Below, one piece after another: positions 1 through 10,431 of a stretch of DNA of 64,000 bases. How positions within the stretch are numbered: the stretch's first letter is position 1; each line of letters starts with the position of its first letter. The DNA lies in NCBI GenBank assembly GCA_033964015.1, contig CM066923.1, positions 2,666,001 to 2,730,000 of the forward strand. Reading direction: 5' to 3'. The DNA is from Scolanthus callimorphus (lineage: Eukaryota; Cnidaria; Anthozoa; Actiniaria; Edwardsiidae). The notes beneath the pieces were generated by a model that did no database searches, was not told the origin of the DNA, and saw only the letters and a program-made list of their open reading frames with translations. A program made the translations under genes and the position numbers.

Positions 1-289
1 AGCTCGTAAAATATCCGTCGTATTGACATAAAAAACATCTAATAAGATATATGTAACTTATGCCACTCAAAAGCATACTAGAGCAGATTTCGTATGACCG
101 CGGCATTGTCGCGGTCGCGGCACAGATTAACCTAGCCTGCTGATGGAATGAAAACGCCAATGAAATCGCGTAGTCGCGGCACGGTCGCGGCGCGACAACT
201 TTGTCATGGCACTTTTCACAGTCATACGAAATCTGCTCTAGTATGGTATCTTGTAGCTACTGGACTCGAGAACAGTTGTTGCCTTTCAG

Positions 290-3200
290 ATGTCGTTACC
301 TTGGATACCGGTACGCGGGTGTACAGGCGTCATCTGAGTGTTTCTGTGGTAACGCGTTTGGTCGGCATGGAAAGGGCTCCTCGTGTACATTGCAGTGCAG
401 CACAAATACAAACTTAATATGTGGAGGCAACTGGCAGAATGACGTGTACGAATTTAGTAAGTATTGGCATACACCGTCTACATGGTCCGCGTTGTATCTC
501 CCGAACCGCGTATTGTATCTCCCAAACTGCGTATTTGAATCCCCTGAAATGAATATTCAAACTCCTGAACCGCAAATTAGAACAGCAACTTGTAAATCAC
601 AAGAAAGAACTAAATGTGGTAAGAACAGGGGGCTGGCGATGCACGATTTCTATCGTTAAATCAAGAGCAGGTGGCTGGCGAACAGAGGCGAAAGAGTTGA
701 TTAAAATGGAGTGGTAAAAATGCTCAGCGCAATCAAAGACACCCTTTTTAAAAGGAGCACTCGCACGCTTAATTTTTGTACAACCTGTCAAATATTAAGT
801 CTAATTCTAATCACTAAAAAAAATAAAAAAATAAACTGTTAAATCAATACAAATCTATAGTGCTTTTATCTATTTAACAAGAGGATGGAATTGGATTGCG
901 ATTTCAATTATTTGCTTGTCAGGCAAGCGTGCCCCTTTAACCTCTTACAAACATCCCCAACGTCCCATTTCACTCCGAAAATGTTTCCTTCATTAAGCGG
1001 AGCACCATACCTAAGGGAAAAACGTATACCATCGAGTTGATTTTTGAACGTCACGGGCATTATGGATCATTTTGATGACGTCATTGATGGTCTTTGAAAG
1101 TTTGTCCAAGTTTGGCTTCTATAGAAGCTTCCCTTCGGGAGATATGATTTTTTCTTTATTTTTCTGGTATTAAACCTATAGCGTCCGCCGTCCGTCCGTC
1201 CGCCGTCCGCCGTCCGCCGTCCGTGTACACATTGGAACCCTGTGGTATGCAAAGAAAAAATTATATCTCCTCAAGGGAACATGCTAAGACAGCCATACTT
1301 GGGATATTTTGTCTATGCCACAAGGGGGTGCTGTAGCACGGTCACGTGATGTGACGTCATTGATGACGTCATTAATGATTGAAAAATAATTATCTCGTGA
1401 AGAGAAGGCTCTAAAACACAACCAAACTTGGGTAATGTAGTCTAGGTCACCAGATGAGCGAAATGAAGTGGTCACGTGATGTGACGTCATCGATGACGTC
1501 ATCTATGCTTGAAAAATGAATATCTCGTGGAGGGAAGGCTCTAAAACAACCAAACTTTGGTAGTGTAGTCTAGATCATCAGATTAACGAAATGAAGTGGT
1601 CAAGTGATGTGACGTCATCGATGATGTCATATATGCTTGAAAAATTAAAATCTCGTGAAGGGAAGACTCTAAAACAACCAAACTTTTGTAGTGTAGTCTA
1701 TCACCAGGTGAGCGAAATGAAGTGGTCAGGTGATATGACGTCATCGACGACGCAATCTATGCTTGAAAAAATATTCTCTTTATTGCACTTTTGAATCATT
1801 CCATTTGGAGGAATTAATACCTTAATTTTTCGGAAGGAGGTCATCTCACTTGACAGGATGCTTATTTTCGTCCCGTTTTAACATACCGAAGAAAACACTG
1901 TTGTATACATATCAAGAGACATTTTTTTCTTGAAAAGCCTATAGTATAAACCATGTACACATAGGAATCCCTTTCATTCGCACAGAAAATTTTATAACCG
2001 GGAGCTCCGCTTTTAGCCAGTGGCTAAATCTATATATTACAAAATTCACACATGCTTCTTCCGTTACTGCGCTTTCTTGTGTTTTTAGGAAACAGTCGAC
2101 AATTTGTGCAGTATATCGGTTGCTATGTGGACGTAGGTCTATCACGTGATTTCAAGTACCTCGTACGTAATTCAACTACTAACACGCCCACGGAATGTGG
2201 CTACAGGTAACATATCAAGAAAATTTCGCCAAAAGCTGTCTGCTTTGCCGACGTTGCAAAACGTCCCCCTTACCTTATTTGGAAGGTCTGTAAGTACTTA
2301 TCCTCATATCTTAGCGAAAAAAGTAGGAAAATTGACCAAAACTTGCAGATACTCGAGAAACATCCTTCTCTTGATGGCCATTTTGTTTTTACCCCCCGCC
2401 GAGGGGCCTGAGTCACGTTTTGAACACCACAGGCAACCCGCGCGGATTTGCCATAAAAACGACAGACCTTTCTTGATATGACACATGATTTTACAGACCA
2501 ACGGGTTTAAAAATTGCATAAATTTGCGCAGCACTTTGCTCCAGTGAAACAGGGTCCTGAAGGGGGGGTCCCAATCCCGTTTCCCGGCCGCTTTTTTCGC
2601 AAAATCCCGTTCCCAGTAGGTGAAGTCCCGTTCCCGGTAGGAGCAGTCGGTAAAATCCCGGCGCACGAAAACTGTGATGTTAAAATTGAGATTCTTGCTT
2701 TTATCGGTACTATCTCTTGGTCCTGTAGGTTTTATTGTTCATGCACGCCGCAAATGACGAAATTGTTATTATTGCAACCAAATGACAAATTGCTATGCTT
2801 GTAATGTCGATTTCTTTCCAACATAGTGATTGTCCGCCAGGCCTATCACTAGAAAGGCTTTTCGTGATCCCCCTATTTGAACATGGGATATATTTTATAG
2901 GAATTTCTCTTCTGTTGCGCGTGAAGCGCGCCCTGTTTTAATTGAAACGAATTTCATCAAGCCTCAGAAAAAAGGTAGATGAACATTGCATGTTGTGTAT
3001 AGCAAATAAAGCCTGTACTTTGTATTCTTCGTGCACGACGCAAATGACGAAATCGTCATATTTGCGGCCCAACGTTCGTAACGTCGATCTCACGCTTACG
3101 GGCTTCTTTCGAACATAGTAATTGCCTGCCAGGCCTATCACTGGAGGGCTCTTCGCGAGGAGTTTGTTTTTCCTCGCTAAGATACAAATGTTCTTGTAAC

Positions 3201-6200
3201 GGGCATTCCATTTAAACGGCACGAGCATATTGTCTTTGTTTGCGGGAGATCTCAAACGCAATATTACATGTTTCTTCCTTATGCGAAATGTTTAACGTAT
3301 TGAAAGAAGAGAACTACGAAAATGCAAATGATATAGAAATTGCTGGAATAATTCCGTAGAAAATTTCTTGTGATCCCCCCTTCCAGGGCTTGTTTCGAGA
3401 GTTCCCCCCTTTCGCCCACCCCAAAATTAAATGATCCTCTGCCCGTATGATATCTCGTCCTCAAATTTGATGCAAAAGTTATATCATAAGATTCTATTCA
3501 AAAAGTGATTCCGCCGTTTTGAAAATGCCTATGCCAAGTTATCAAACCGTTGACCAAAACCTCGCAGATTCCGAGGGACCAAAAAAAGCAAAACGAGGGG
3601 CGAGAAGTAAAATTCTATTTTCAGGTAGCCTGCTGTTAGGATAACAGTCTTAAAATGCGAAAAATGGTATAAATTGACGACTTTTTATTAGGATACACAG
3701 GATATACAAGGAGAGATTTGAAAAATCTCGTTCCCGTTAAAGCATCTTGATTCCCATTCCCGGTAGACAAATCCCGTTCCCGGTAACCCAAATCCCGTTT
3801 TCCCGGCCTAAAAAAAGGCGAATCCCGGCTCCCGTTTTACCCCTTCAGGACCCTGGTGAAACAATTGAGCCTCCGTGATCCGTGACTTATGTGCTTGTTT
3901 TGGGGGTTGTAGGGTCAGAGATAGGGCTAGGGCCCTGAAGTAAAGAGCCTCGTAATTTTTTTTTTCGATTCCACATCCTGGCGTTTTTGTCACCCAGCAA
4001 CGAAAAAGGAGGAAAAGAAAAACTAGGTTTTCTGACTCTCACTAACTCTTAATATTTTTTCTCATAGCTGTGGTGTAGCAGGCTTTCGCTTCTTTGGTGT
4101 GCAGTACGGAGAATGCTATTGTGGCAATAAATACGGTAGACATGGCAAAGCCAAAGAGTTGGAATGTAATGTCAATTGTAGCGGTGATTCGACCAAGACG
4201 TGCGGTGGGCCTCAACACAATAGTGTCTATGCATTCGGTGAGACTTAGACTTTCTCAAAGTCCTTCGCAACTCACAAAAGATATCATGATGATTACTGCG
4301 CTCGGTTTTCGTCAGTTTGCGACTCATCGCTCCGCTTTTGTTAGTTAGCTTAGATAAGTAGACTTGTGGCAAGTCGACTAAGTTTACTTTGTCATTCGCA
4401 ATGTCACTGTGATGGCAGCGTCATCGTGGGTTATATTAGAGCGGATTCCAAATGGCTTTTAACAAAACCACAGCGGACCCAAGCTCTTATTTCTGACTCG
4501 AAAATTTGTAAGAAATTGTTGATAAAAATCCAAGAAACTCACCTGGCTGCTAGAAGCCAGTGGTTGTCTTCATTGCCCTTGTGGAGTTAAAAAAAAATCG
4601 GTTCGCCTCACCTTCCTCTACTGTTAACTCTCCCTGATTCATGCACTATTTTTAGACTTCCACTAATGTCCCTGTTTAATAAATAGAGACATCTCTCCTC
4701 ATATGAACAGGACCTACTCAATTGACTGTCTCATCGTCATCGGGTTTCTATAGGATGAGTTATCCAAAAATGAAAAAGCGCTTAGAGCTTTGAGGATAAG
4801 CGCTATATAAGAACCTACTTTACTTACTTCCACCTTTAGAAAATTGAAACAATGACTCATCAAAATGTTTAGAAATTTATTTGCGAAGTAACAGCCCATA
4901 TACTGCTCTCAGATAAGTTTCCAAATGAAATACTTCTTTGTTAGAGCATGTGAGGTGCGGACATTTGCAGTGCAGTTTTTTTCTCTTTCAGGGACCTATG
5001 AGATGCTCGGCTGCTACAAAGATGGTCAACCACGTGACCTCTGGGCTGACCAATTAGATATTGACAACGCAAATGCCACAGATGTGTCAATCAAAATATG
5101 TGGAGAGTTCTGTGCTTCCAAGAAATTGGCGTACGCCGCTGTACACAACAACAATCGATGTCACTGCGGGGTTAGTTATGGCAGATACGGAAAGGCTTCG
5201 TTTTGCGATGACGAAAATACGAACTATTTGCTCAAAACAGGTAAACGGTTTCTAGAACACATCGAGAAAGAAACTGAAAGAAAACGAATAGAAAGAAAAA
5301 AGGAGCAGTGAGGGGAGGTGTCCCAATGCATTTAGCGTGGAGTTTTCATATCAAGAAAATTTCGCCAAAAGCTGTCGTTTTGCCGACGTTGCAAAACTTC
5401 CTTATTAGGAAATCCCCTTACCTTATTTGGAAGGTCTGTAAGTACTTTTCCTAATATTTAGCGAAAAAAGCAGGAAAATTCACCAAAACTTGCAGATACT
5501 CGAGAAACATCCTTCTCTTGGTCGCCATGTTGTTTTTACCCCCCGCCGAGGGGCCTGAGTCACGTTTTGAACACCGCAGGCAACCCGCGCGGATTTGCCA
5601 TAAAAACGACAGCACTTTCTTGATATGGCAAGACGAGAAACTCGGGCGAGATTTGTTCCCCGCCCTCTCGTCCCCCTCTCGTCTTTATTTTTTTCGCTCG
5701 CCCCATTTTCGCGCGGCCAAAAATCTCGCTCGTCGAACTTCACCCCATAAGATAGTTCTCGTCGAAAACTGTCGTTTTCTAAAATTTCCTTATATGGAAG
5801 ATTCTTCTTACCTTAATATATAGATTTGGGCACTGCCTAAAAGCGGAGTTCGAATTAATACATTGCTCTATATATATCGACTTTTATAGTTTTGATGACG
5901 ACACTGATGATGTCATGCCACGCGACCTTGGTGGTGCACCCCCTTTTGGCTCCAAGATAATTTCACCCAAGGGTGACCTAGCGATGTTGCCTTCTTGTGA
6001 TATTGCCTTTCCCAGTTTTGATGACGTCATCGATGACGTCATGCCACGCGATTACGTCATAAAAACGCCAAAAATGTCTCAAACCACTTAAAAGCGACTT
6101 GATGGTTATACATGTCTGATACCACTTTTCCTTATGTATGGTGTGCTCCGCTCGCGCGGCGCTACCCTTAATTCAGTCAAAAAGTTAGTCAAAAACTTGC

Positions 6201-7277
6201 AGATTTTGGAGAGAAACGTTGTGTTCGTGTAGGCCGCCATCCTTGTTTGGTCCCAAGGACCTCGGAAATATCTACACAGGTAGCCCGCGTCACACACGGG
6301 TTGCCATTGACGAAAACGACGCATTTATCTCGGTATGCGCCGCTTTCCCTGTTTCTCTTGGTTTCTTTTCCCTAAAAACACACGGGGACGCTTGCTACGC
6401 ATGAGGCTGCGTATGCTATCGCGCAACCGTATGCAAATGCGACTGAGGATTGCATTCGCCTTGTTGTCTCGCGCCGCGCAATCTAGAGCATGGAGACGAG
6501 GCCATGCAGGAGACCACCACTTTTTTGGCTGACATGCTCGTAATTTTCCCCACGGTTTTCAAAATTATGTGTTAAAAATCTTTGCCATCCGCGCCATTTA
6601 TATTTTCAAGGCAGAATCAGAGCAGCAAGAAAAACAAAGTGATGCGCATGTGACAAAGGCAAATCACCGAGAAGAAGGCCATCGCACAGTGAATCAATCC
6701 CTGGCGTAGTATAGGCTAAAAGAGAAGGCAGATTTGATATCTAGAAGTAGACATCGTCTATAGGCCAAACATCTTTAATTTTCTGTTGAACACAAAGCCT
6801 TGATTTGATGTGCTGTGCTTTTGAATGCTTGCGTGAATCTTGACTAGGTTGGAAGTCTATTATAGAAAATATGACAACCGCTCAGCCGCTCTATAATATA
6901 GTTTTGATCGACCTTCCAAAAAATATGGTCATTAGATTGTAAGATACACTGTGTCGAGCCCCCTTAATTTTGTGCATTCTGTCTTGATTACAGATTTTAA
7001 AGGCCCGCCGGTGTTTAGTGATGTCCTGTATAGCAATCCAGTAGGTCTGCTGCCCTTGAAGAGTGATTATGTGGTCATGACCGAGACTGCGGTCGATAAC
7101 GGACCACTCTGTGCGATGTATTGTGACCTCCTTGATGCTTGTCAGTCGATCAACTTTAACCACGTGACCAAAATATGCGAGCTGAACAACGTGACGTCAT
7201 CAACTGAGAAATCGGCAGCTCGAGAGGGATTTCAGTATTTTGAACGACAGAAGATTACAGCGCTTGTTTATGATTGA
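290..7277 (+). CDS. WSC-domain / PAN-like secreted protein, 3' part of gene
   Basis: Five exons chain in phase: 290-456 (enters phase 2, leaves phase 1), 2089-2206 (1 to 2), 4068-4237 (2 to 1), 4992-5240 (1 to 1) and 6994-7277 (stop TGA). Exon 290-456 is the second half of a WSC domain (GVQxSSECFCGN, CGGNW). The next two exons form a second complete WSC domain: first half YIGCYVD...ECGY, second half CGVAGFRFFGVQYGECYCGN. Exon 4992-5240 encodes a whole third WSC domain (MLGCYKDGQPRDL...CHCGVSYGRYG). The last exon looks like a PAN/apple-type module (CAMYCDLLDACQSINFN...CELNN). WSC domains are Cys-rich modules associated with carbohydrate binding, so an extracellular role is inferred. No TM helix is seen in this part. 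The gene starts upstream of the window, so the signal peptide is not visible. Intron phases differ between the split and unsplit WSC domains, suggesting one domain lost an intron. Confidence 0.82.
1290..1795. repeat. About 128-bp tandem repeat (4 units) carrying E-box and paired CRE palindromes
   Basis: Four consecutive units share GAAATGAAGTGGTCA, then a TGACGTCA palindrome, then TGCTTGAAAAAT, TCTCGTGAAG and CTCTAAAACAACC. Full CRE palindromes lie at 1352-1359, 1364-1371, 1482-1489, 1494-1501, 1610-1617 and 1737-1744. The first two units also carry CACGTG (1343-1348, 1473-1478). It lies in a WSC-gene intron. An isolated CRE at 1076-1083 and a GTCCGCC-type simple repeat near 1186-1222 lie just upstream. 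Related sequence recurs near 5.9-6.1 kb and 60.85-61.3 kb. Confidence 0.75.
2211..2480. mobile_element. MITE family B, copy 1 (CATATCAAGAAA TIRs)
   Basis: A 270-bp unit bounded by CATATCAAGAAA and TTTCTTGATATG, a 12-bp inverted pair. It shares long blocks with copies at 5347-5628 and 27245-27501: TTTCGCCAAAA, CTTGCAGATACTCGAGA, CCGAGGGGCCTGAG and CGCGCGGATTTGCCATAAAA. It has no coding capacity. It begins only 4 nt inside the intron after the donor at 2207. Confidence 0.75.
2550..3855. mobile_element. Non-autonomous hAT-like DNA transposon, 1.3 kb
   Basis: The ends are CAGGGTCCTGAAGGGG at 2550 and its reverse complement ending at 3855. Sub-terminal regions on both sides contain repeated CCCGTTCCCGGTA-type motifs in inverted orientation. 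The flanks are direct repeats GTGAAA (6 bp), readable as GTGAAACA (8 bp) if the element is taken to start at 2552. Inside are two direct copies of a block of about 135 bp (about 2735-2870 and 3020-3160) sharing CGCAAATGACGAAAT and GCCAGGCCTATCACT. No transposase-like protein is seen. The hAT label rests on the CAGGG terminus and possible 8-bp duplication only. Confidence 0.65.
5347..5628. mobile_element. MITE family B, copy 2
   Basis: Bounded by CATATCAAGAAA and TTTCTTGATATG. It shares all internal blocks with copies 1 and 3. It lies in the last intron of the WSC gene, about 100 bp after the third WSC exon. Confidence 0.75.
5830..6160. repeat. CRE-palindrome dispersed repeat
   Basis: Contains TGACGTCA at 6022-6029 and 6034-6041 in the arrangement TGACGTCATCGATGACGTCA, followed by a shared tail (AAGCGACTTGATGGTT, ACATGTCTG). 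The tail recurs near 61.14 kb, so the 5.9-kb and 61-kb copies are the same family. It lies in a WSC-gene intron. Confidence 0.6.
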
Positions 7278-7618
7278 TCATATAAGTGGAAGACACAAGA
7301 GGAAGACACTGCACGTCTGCATGTTACGTTAGGCTGCTTTCTATGCCTCACTCACTCACTGCGATTGAAAAATTACGGGTGTTTTTTTTTTCGATCAACA
7401 GCAGCCTAAACTCAAGAGTAATTCGCGTTATAACACCTTTCATCAGTTTGATATCTGTGTGTGAAGAGTGCCGTGAATCACGGACTATATCAGCAAAGTG
7501 ATCTGAGTGATATGATATCATTTGTTTTTATTTCAGCGTTGTCTCTCTTCTTAAATGTATATTTAACGTCTTCTGATTTTCCATGGTATGTCCTCTAAAA
7601 TACATCACAGAATGTCAT

Positions 7619-7624
7619 AATAAA
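7619..7624 (+). terminator. Poly(A) signal of the WSC gene
   Basis: AATAAA about 340 nt after the TGA stop, and the first canonical hexamer found downstream. Assigned by position only. Confidence 0.5.
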
Positions 7625-8433
7625 GTGGTCAAAATATCGTGGACTCGCGAGGCGCAGCCGCAGTACGTACCATGGGTACATTCGTTTATGTACCCATGTC
7701 TGTCTGAGAGCCAATCAGAATTCGAGAAACGCGCGCGTTGTGGTATAAAGTCATTTTAAACGTGACATATGAAACAATCTCCAACCGAAAATTGTTGTTT
7801 TTCAACACCTCACGGCCAAAACCATATTTGGAATCATTTACCTTATAAGGAAGTGACAGGAGATCCTCTTTTGATAAGAACTTCGGCAAATGTAGCAAGA
7901 AAACTGTGAAATTTTGAATGAAAACTTGCAGGAATCACAGAGACTCGAGTTCTTGATCTGTCCATCATTGATTTTGGCTTGGTAACCACACTAAAATACC
8001 CACACTAGCCCGCGCGCCACTCGACCCAGTCCTCCCAAGTGCATTCGATAAAAACGACAATGATTCAATGATATGACGATGTAATATTGTAAAGACTATT
8101 TGAGTATGTTGTTGTTTTTAAGTGTGTCGCGATCGTGACTGTTATTGGTAGGATAACACGCCGAGACCGTGTTAGTATCGTGGCCGTGGTACGTCGTATG
8201 CCCAATGCCCAAAAGGCAACCTTTATGAATAGACAAAATCGACTTGCGGTGTTTACATCTTGTTGTCACTTTATATAAAATATTTGCGTGCGCGGCTGGT
8301 CTGAATTGGGTGGCAACAAGAGCTAAACACTGTTGATTAGGTCTACTAGGTATAGACCCTCGCGGGGGAGGCTCCGAAAGTTCCTTCCCTCAGCGGCTAC
8401 GACTCTGTATCAAATGTCGCGCATGCGTCAGTC
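7625..8433. other. Intergenic, no gene seen
   Basis: No frame has support from splice sites or family motifs. Around 7735-8080 a divergent relative of MITE family B is recognisable by shared short blocks (ACTTGCAGGAATC, ACTCGAG, CCCGCGCG, ATAAAAACGACA). Confidence 0.5.
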
Positions 8434-9214
8434 ACCTCACAGAATTTAAATACAACTATTCAGCTATCTTGTTTACCTTTTTCGTGGAATCAACCCTCTC
8501 TGAATGATATAAATGGCGAATCTTTTCAGCCTCGTCGATTCGGCCTAAAATTCACGTCAGGTACGCGCGCCCCCATGACTCCGTGTTAAAAATGAACCGT
8601 TGTGACGTTTTTCCTCCCTTCTAGAGGGGTGGGCCAGACATTTTCGCAGGCTCTCACCACTTGTGCTTCTAGCCTGCGATAATGTCTGGCCCACCCCTCG
8701 ACGGGAAAAAACCGTCAACGGTTTGTTTTTTACACGGAGTCATGGGGGCTTACCTGACGTGAATTTTAGGCCGAATCGACGAGGCTGAAAAGATTCACCA
8801 TTTATATCATTCAGAGAGGGTTGATTTCCACGGAAAAGGTAAACAAGATAGCTGAATAGTTGTACTTAAATTCTGTGAGGTTTGTTTGAGCAAGCGACCA
8901 TGATTTTAGGGAAAAAATCGCGGGATATTTTTGGATCGCCGAGTGTTCGGAATTTTGCAGTTTGCCGTCTTCCAGAACATATAGTAAGAGTAAGAGGTGA
9001 CAATAAATTGGCTAAAACTCACTTAAAAGTGCATTTCTGACCGAATAAATGCTGGTGGGTAAGGACTAGGGCATTTTCATTGTTTTGTTTTTTGCGTAGG
9101 TATCTTTCATTTTAGCACTCATCGAACTCAGTCAAACTTCACACAGCGACACAAACTATCATCGGTATCATGCAACTCTGGAGTTCGCTCAAGATCCTGG
9201 GGAGCCTGGGCTTA
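8434..9214. mobile_element. Fold-back element, copy 1 (5'-truncated)
   Basis: The two arms mirror around about 8655: the segment from CTCACAGAATTTAAATACAA onward returns inverted up to TTGTACTTAAATTCTGTGAG near 8860-8880. Beyond the mirrored part the right arm continues to about 9214 and matches the right arm of the complete element at 46367-47634 (ACTCAGTCAAACTTCACACAGCGACAC; ending GATCCTGGG-AGCCT). The left arm is therefore truncated. No coding potential. Confidence 0.7.
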
Positions 9215-10431
9215 GCTAAAACGCTCACTTCCGAAGGCGAAGGCGCTCCAGCTCTCGCTCCAGCTTCTAAGTCACGCAATCCTCGGCGCGCAGCCTGGTA
9301 CGAGTCAAACAACTGCGAAACTCTCGAAACAACCTGAATTCCAGAACAGGACATCGGAACTCAGTTGATGTACTTCAATATTTACAACAATTTTCAAAGT
9401 AACTTAAAGCATTTAGCTATGTGTTAGTTTTCTTAGGGACCATCTGCATTTTAACTGGCGAAAATACGATGTAACTTATATTCTCCTACAACAAACCGGA
9501 CGAATCCAACCGGAGGTTCCTTCTTGTTCTCGTCAATAGAATGCAACCATGGAGGTCATGAAGCTACAACTTATTTTACTCAATGTCTGAGGATTCACAG
9601 GTTGGTCAAAACTCTAGGAACACAAATCAAGGATAACTCTTGAAATGGCAGCGAATAGATGCATTATTTTTCTTTTTTAAGCTAAAATCTGAGTACAATC
9701 TGTTACGTACTACGCAAGCTTTGAGCCTGTTACTGTAATAATTCTCAAATTATCGGAGGATAAAATGAAAAAAACATGTCATTTATCGAGAATAAGGATT
9801 CGTGTCGGTTATAACTTGTTCCATTTTGTAAAGAATCGTGGTGCTGAAGCGTGACTCCCAATCTCACTCTGACAGGATACAGCTAGGACGCCATTGTTGC
9901 TAAGGTCGTGTAAAAAAATGCTGCGAGCTAATAATGGTCGATTATGAAAGAAACCAAAATAAAAAATTCTCTATTACTAATTGATTACTTTCTTATTAAA
10001 GTCGTGATTTCTCTTCGAGATTCATAAACTCACTTACATACATTGCAGAGTGTTCTAGAAATGTGGTCAGTAAGTACTTATTAACAAATATAATTATCCA
10101 TTACTCATACAGTTTTGTAAATAGTGCAACGGCACCCAGCAGTCAGATTTTGCCTTTGGTGCACACTGTTGATTAATTTTAGAAAATCATGCAGCAAGGA
10201 GCAAATATACACCCTTTCAAAAATGGAGTGCTTTGTGTATGCTGCAACACAAAAATTTCTTAATATTTTTATTCTAATTTATGAGATATGTAACATATCA
10301 AAATCACCATATTGTGCCCTAACCAAGTTGTTGAGTTTTACCTCTGCTTTTTCTTTACAGCTTGTTGGTAATATGTTCTCTCTAGCGAGGTGTGAAGCAG
10401 TGTCTGCCTTGAAGGGCTATCAGTGATCAAT
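9215..10431. other. Intergenic region upstream of the Ig/FN3 receptor
   Basis: Presumably holds the receptor promoter and possibly non-coding 5' exons. I see no convincing TATA box and no other gene. Confidence 0.4.
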
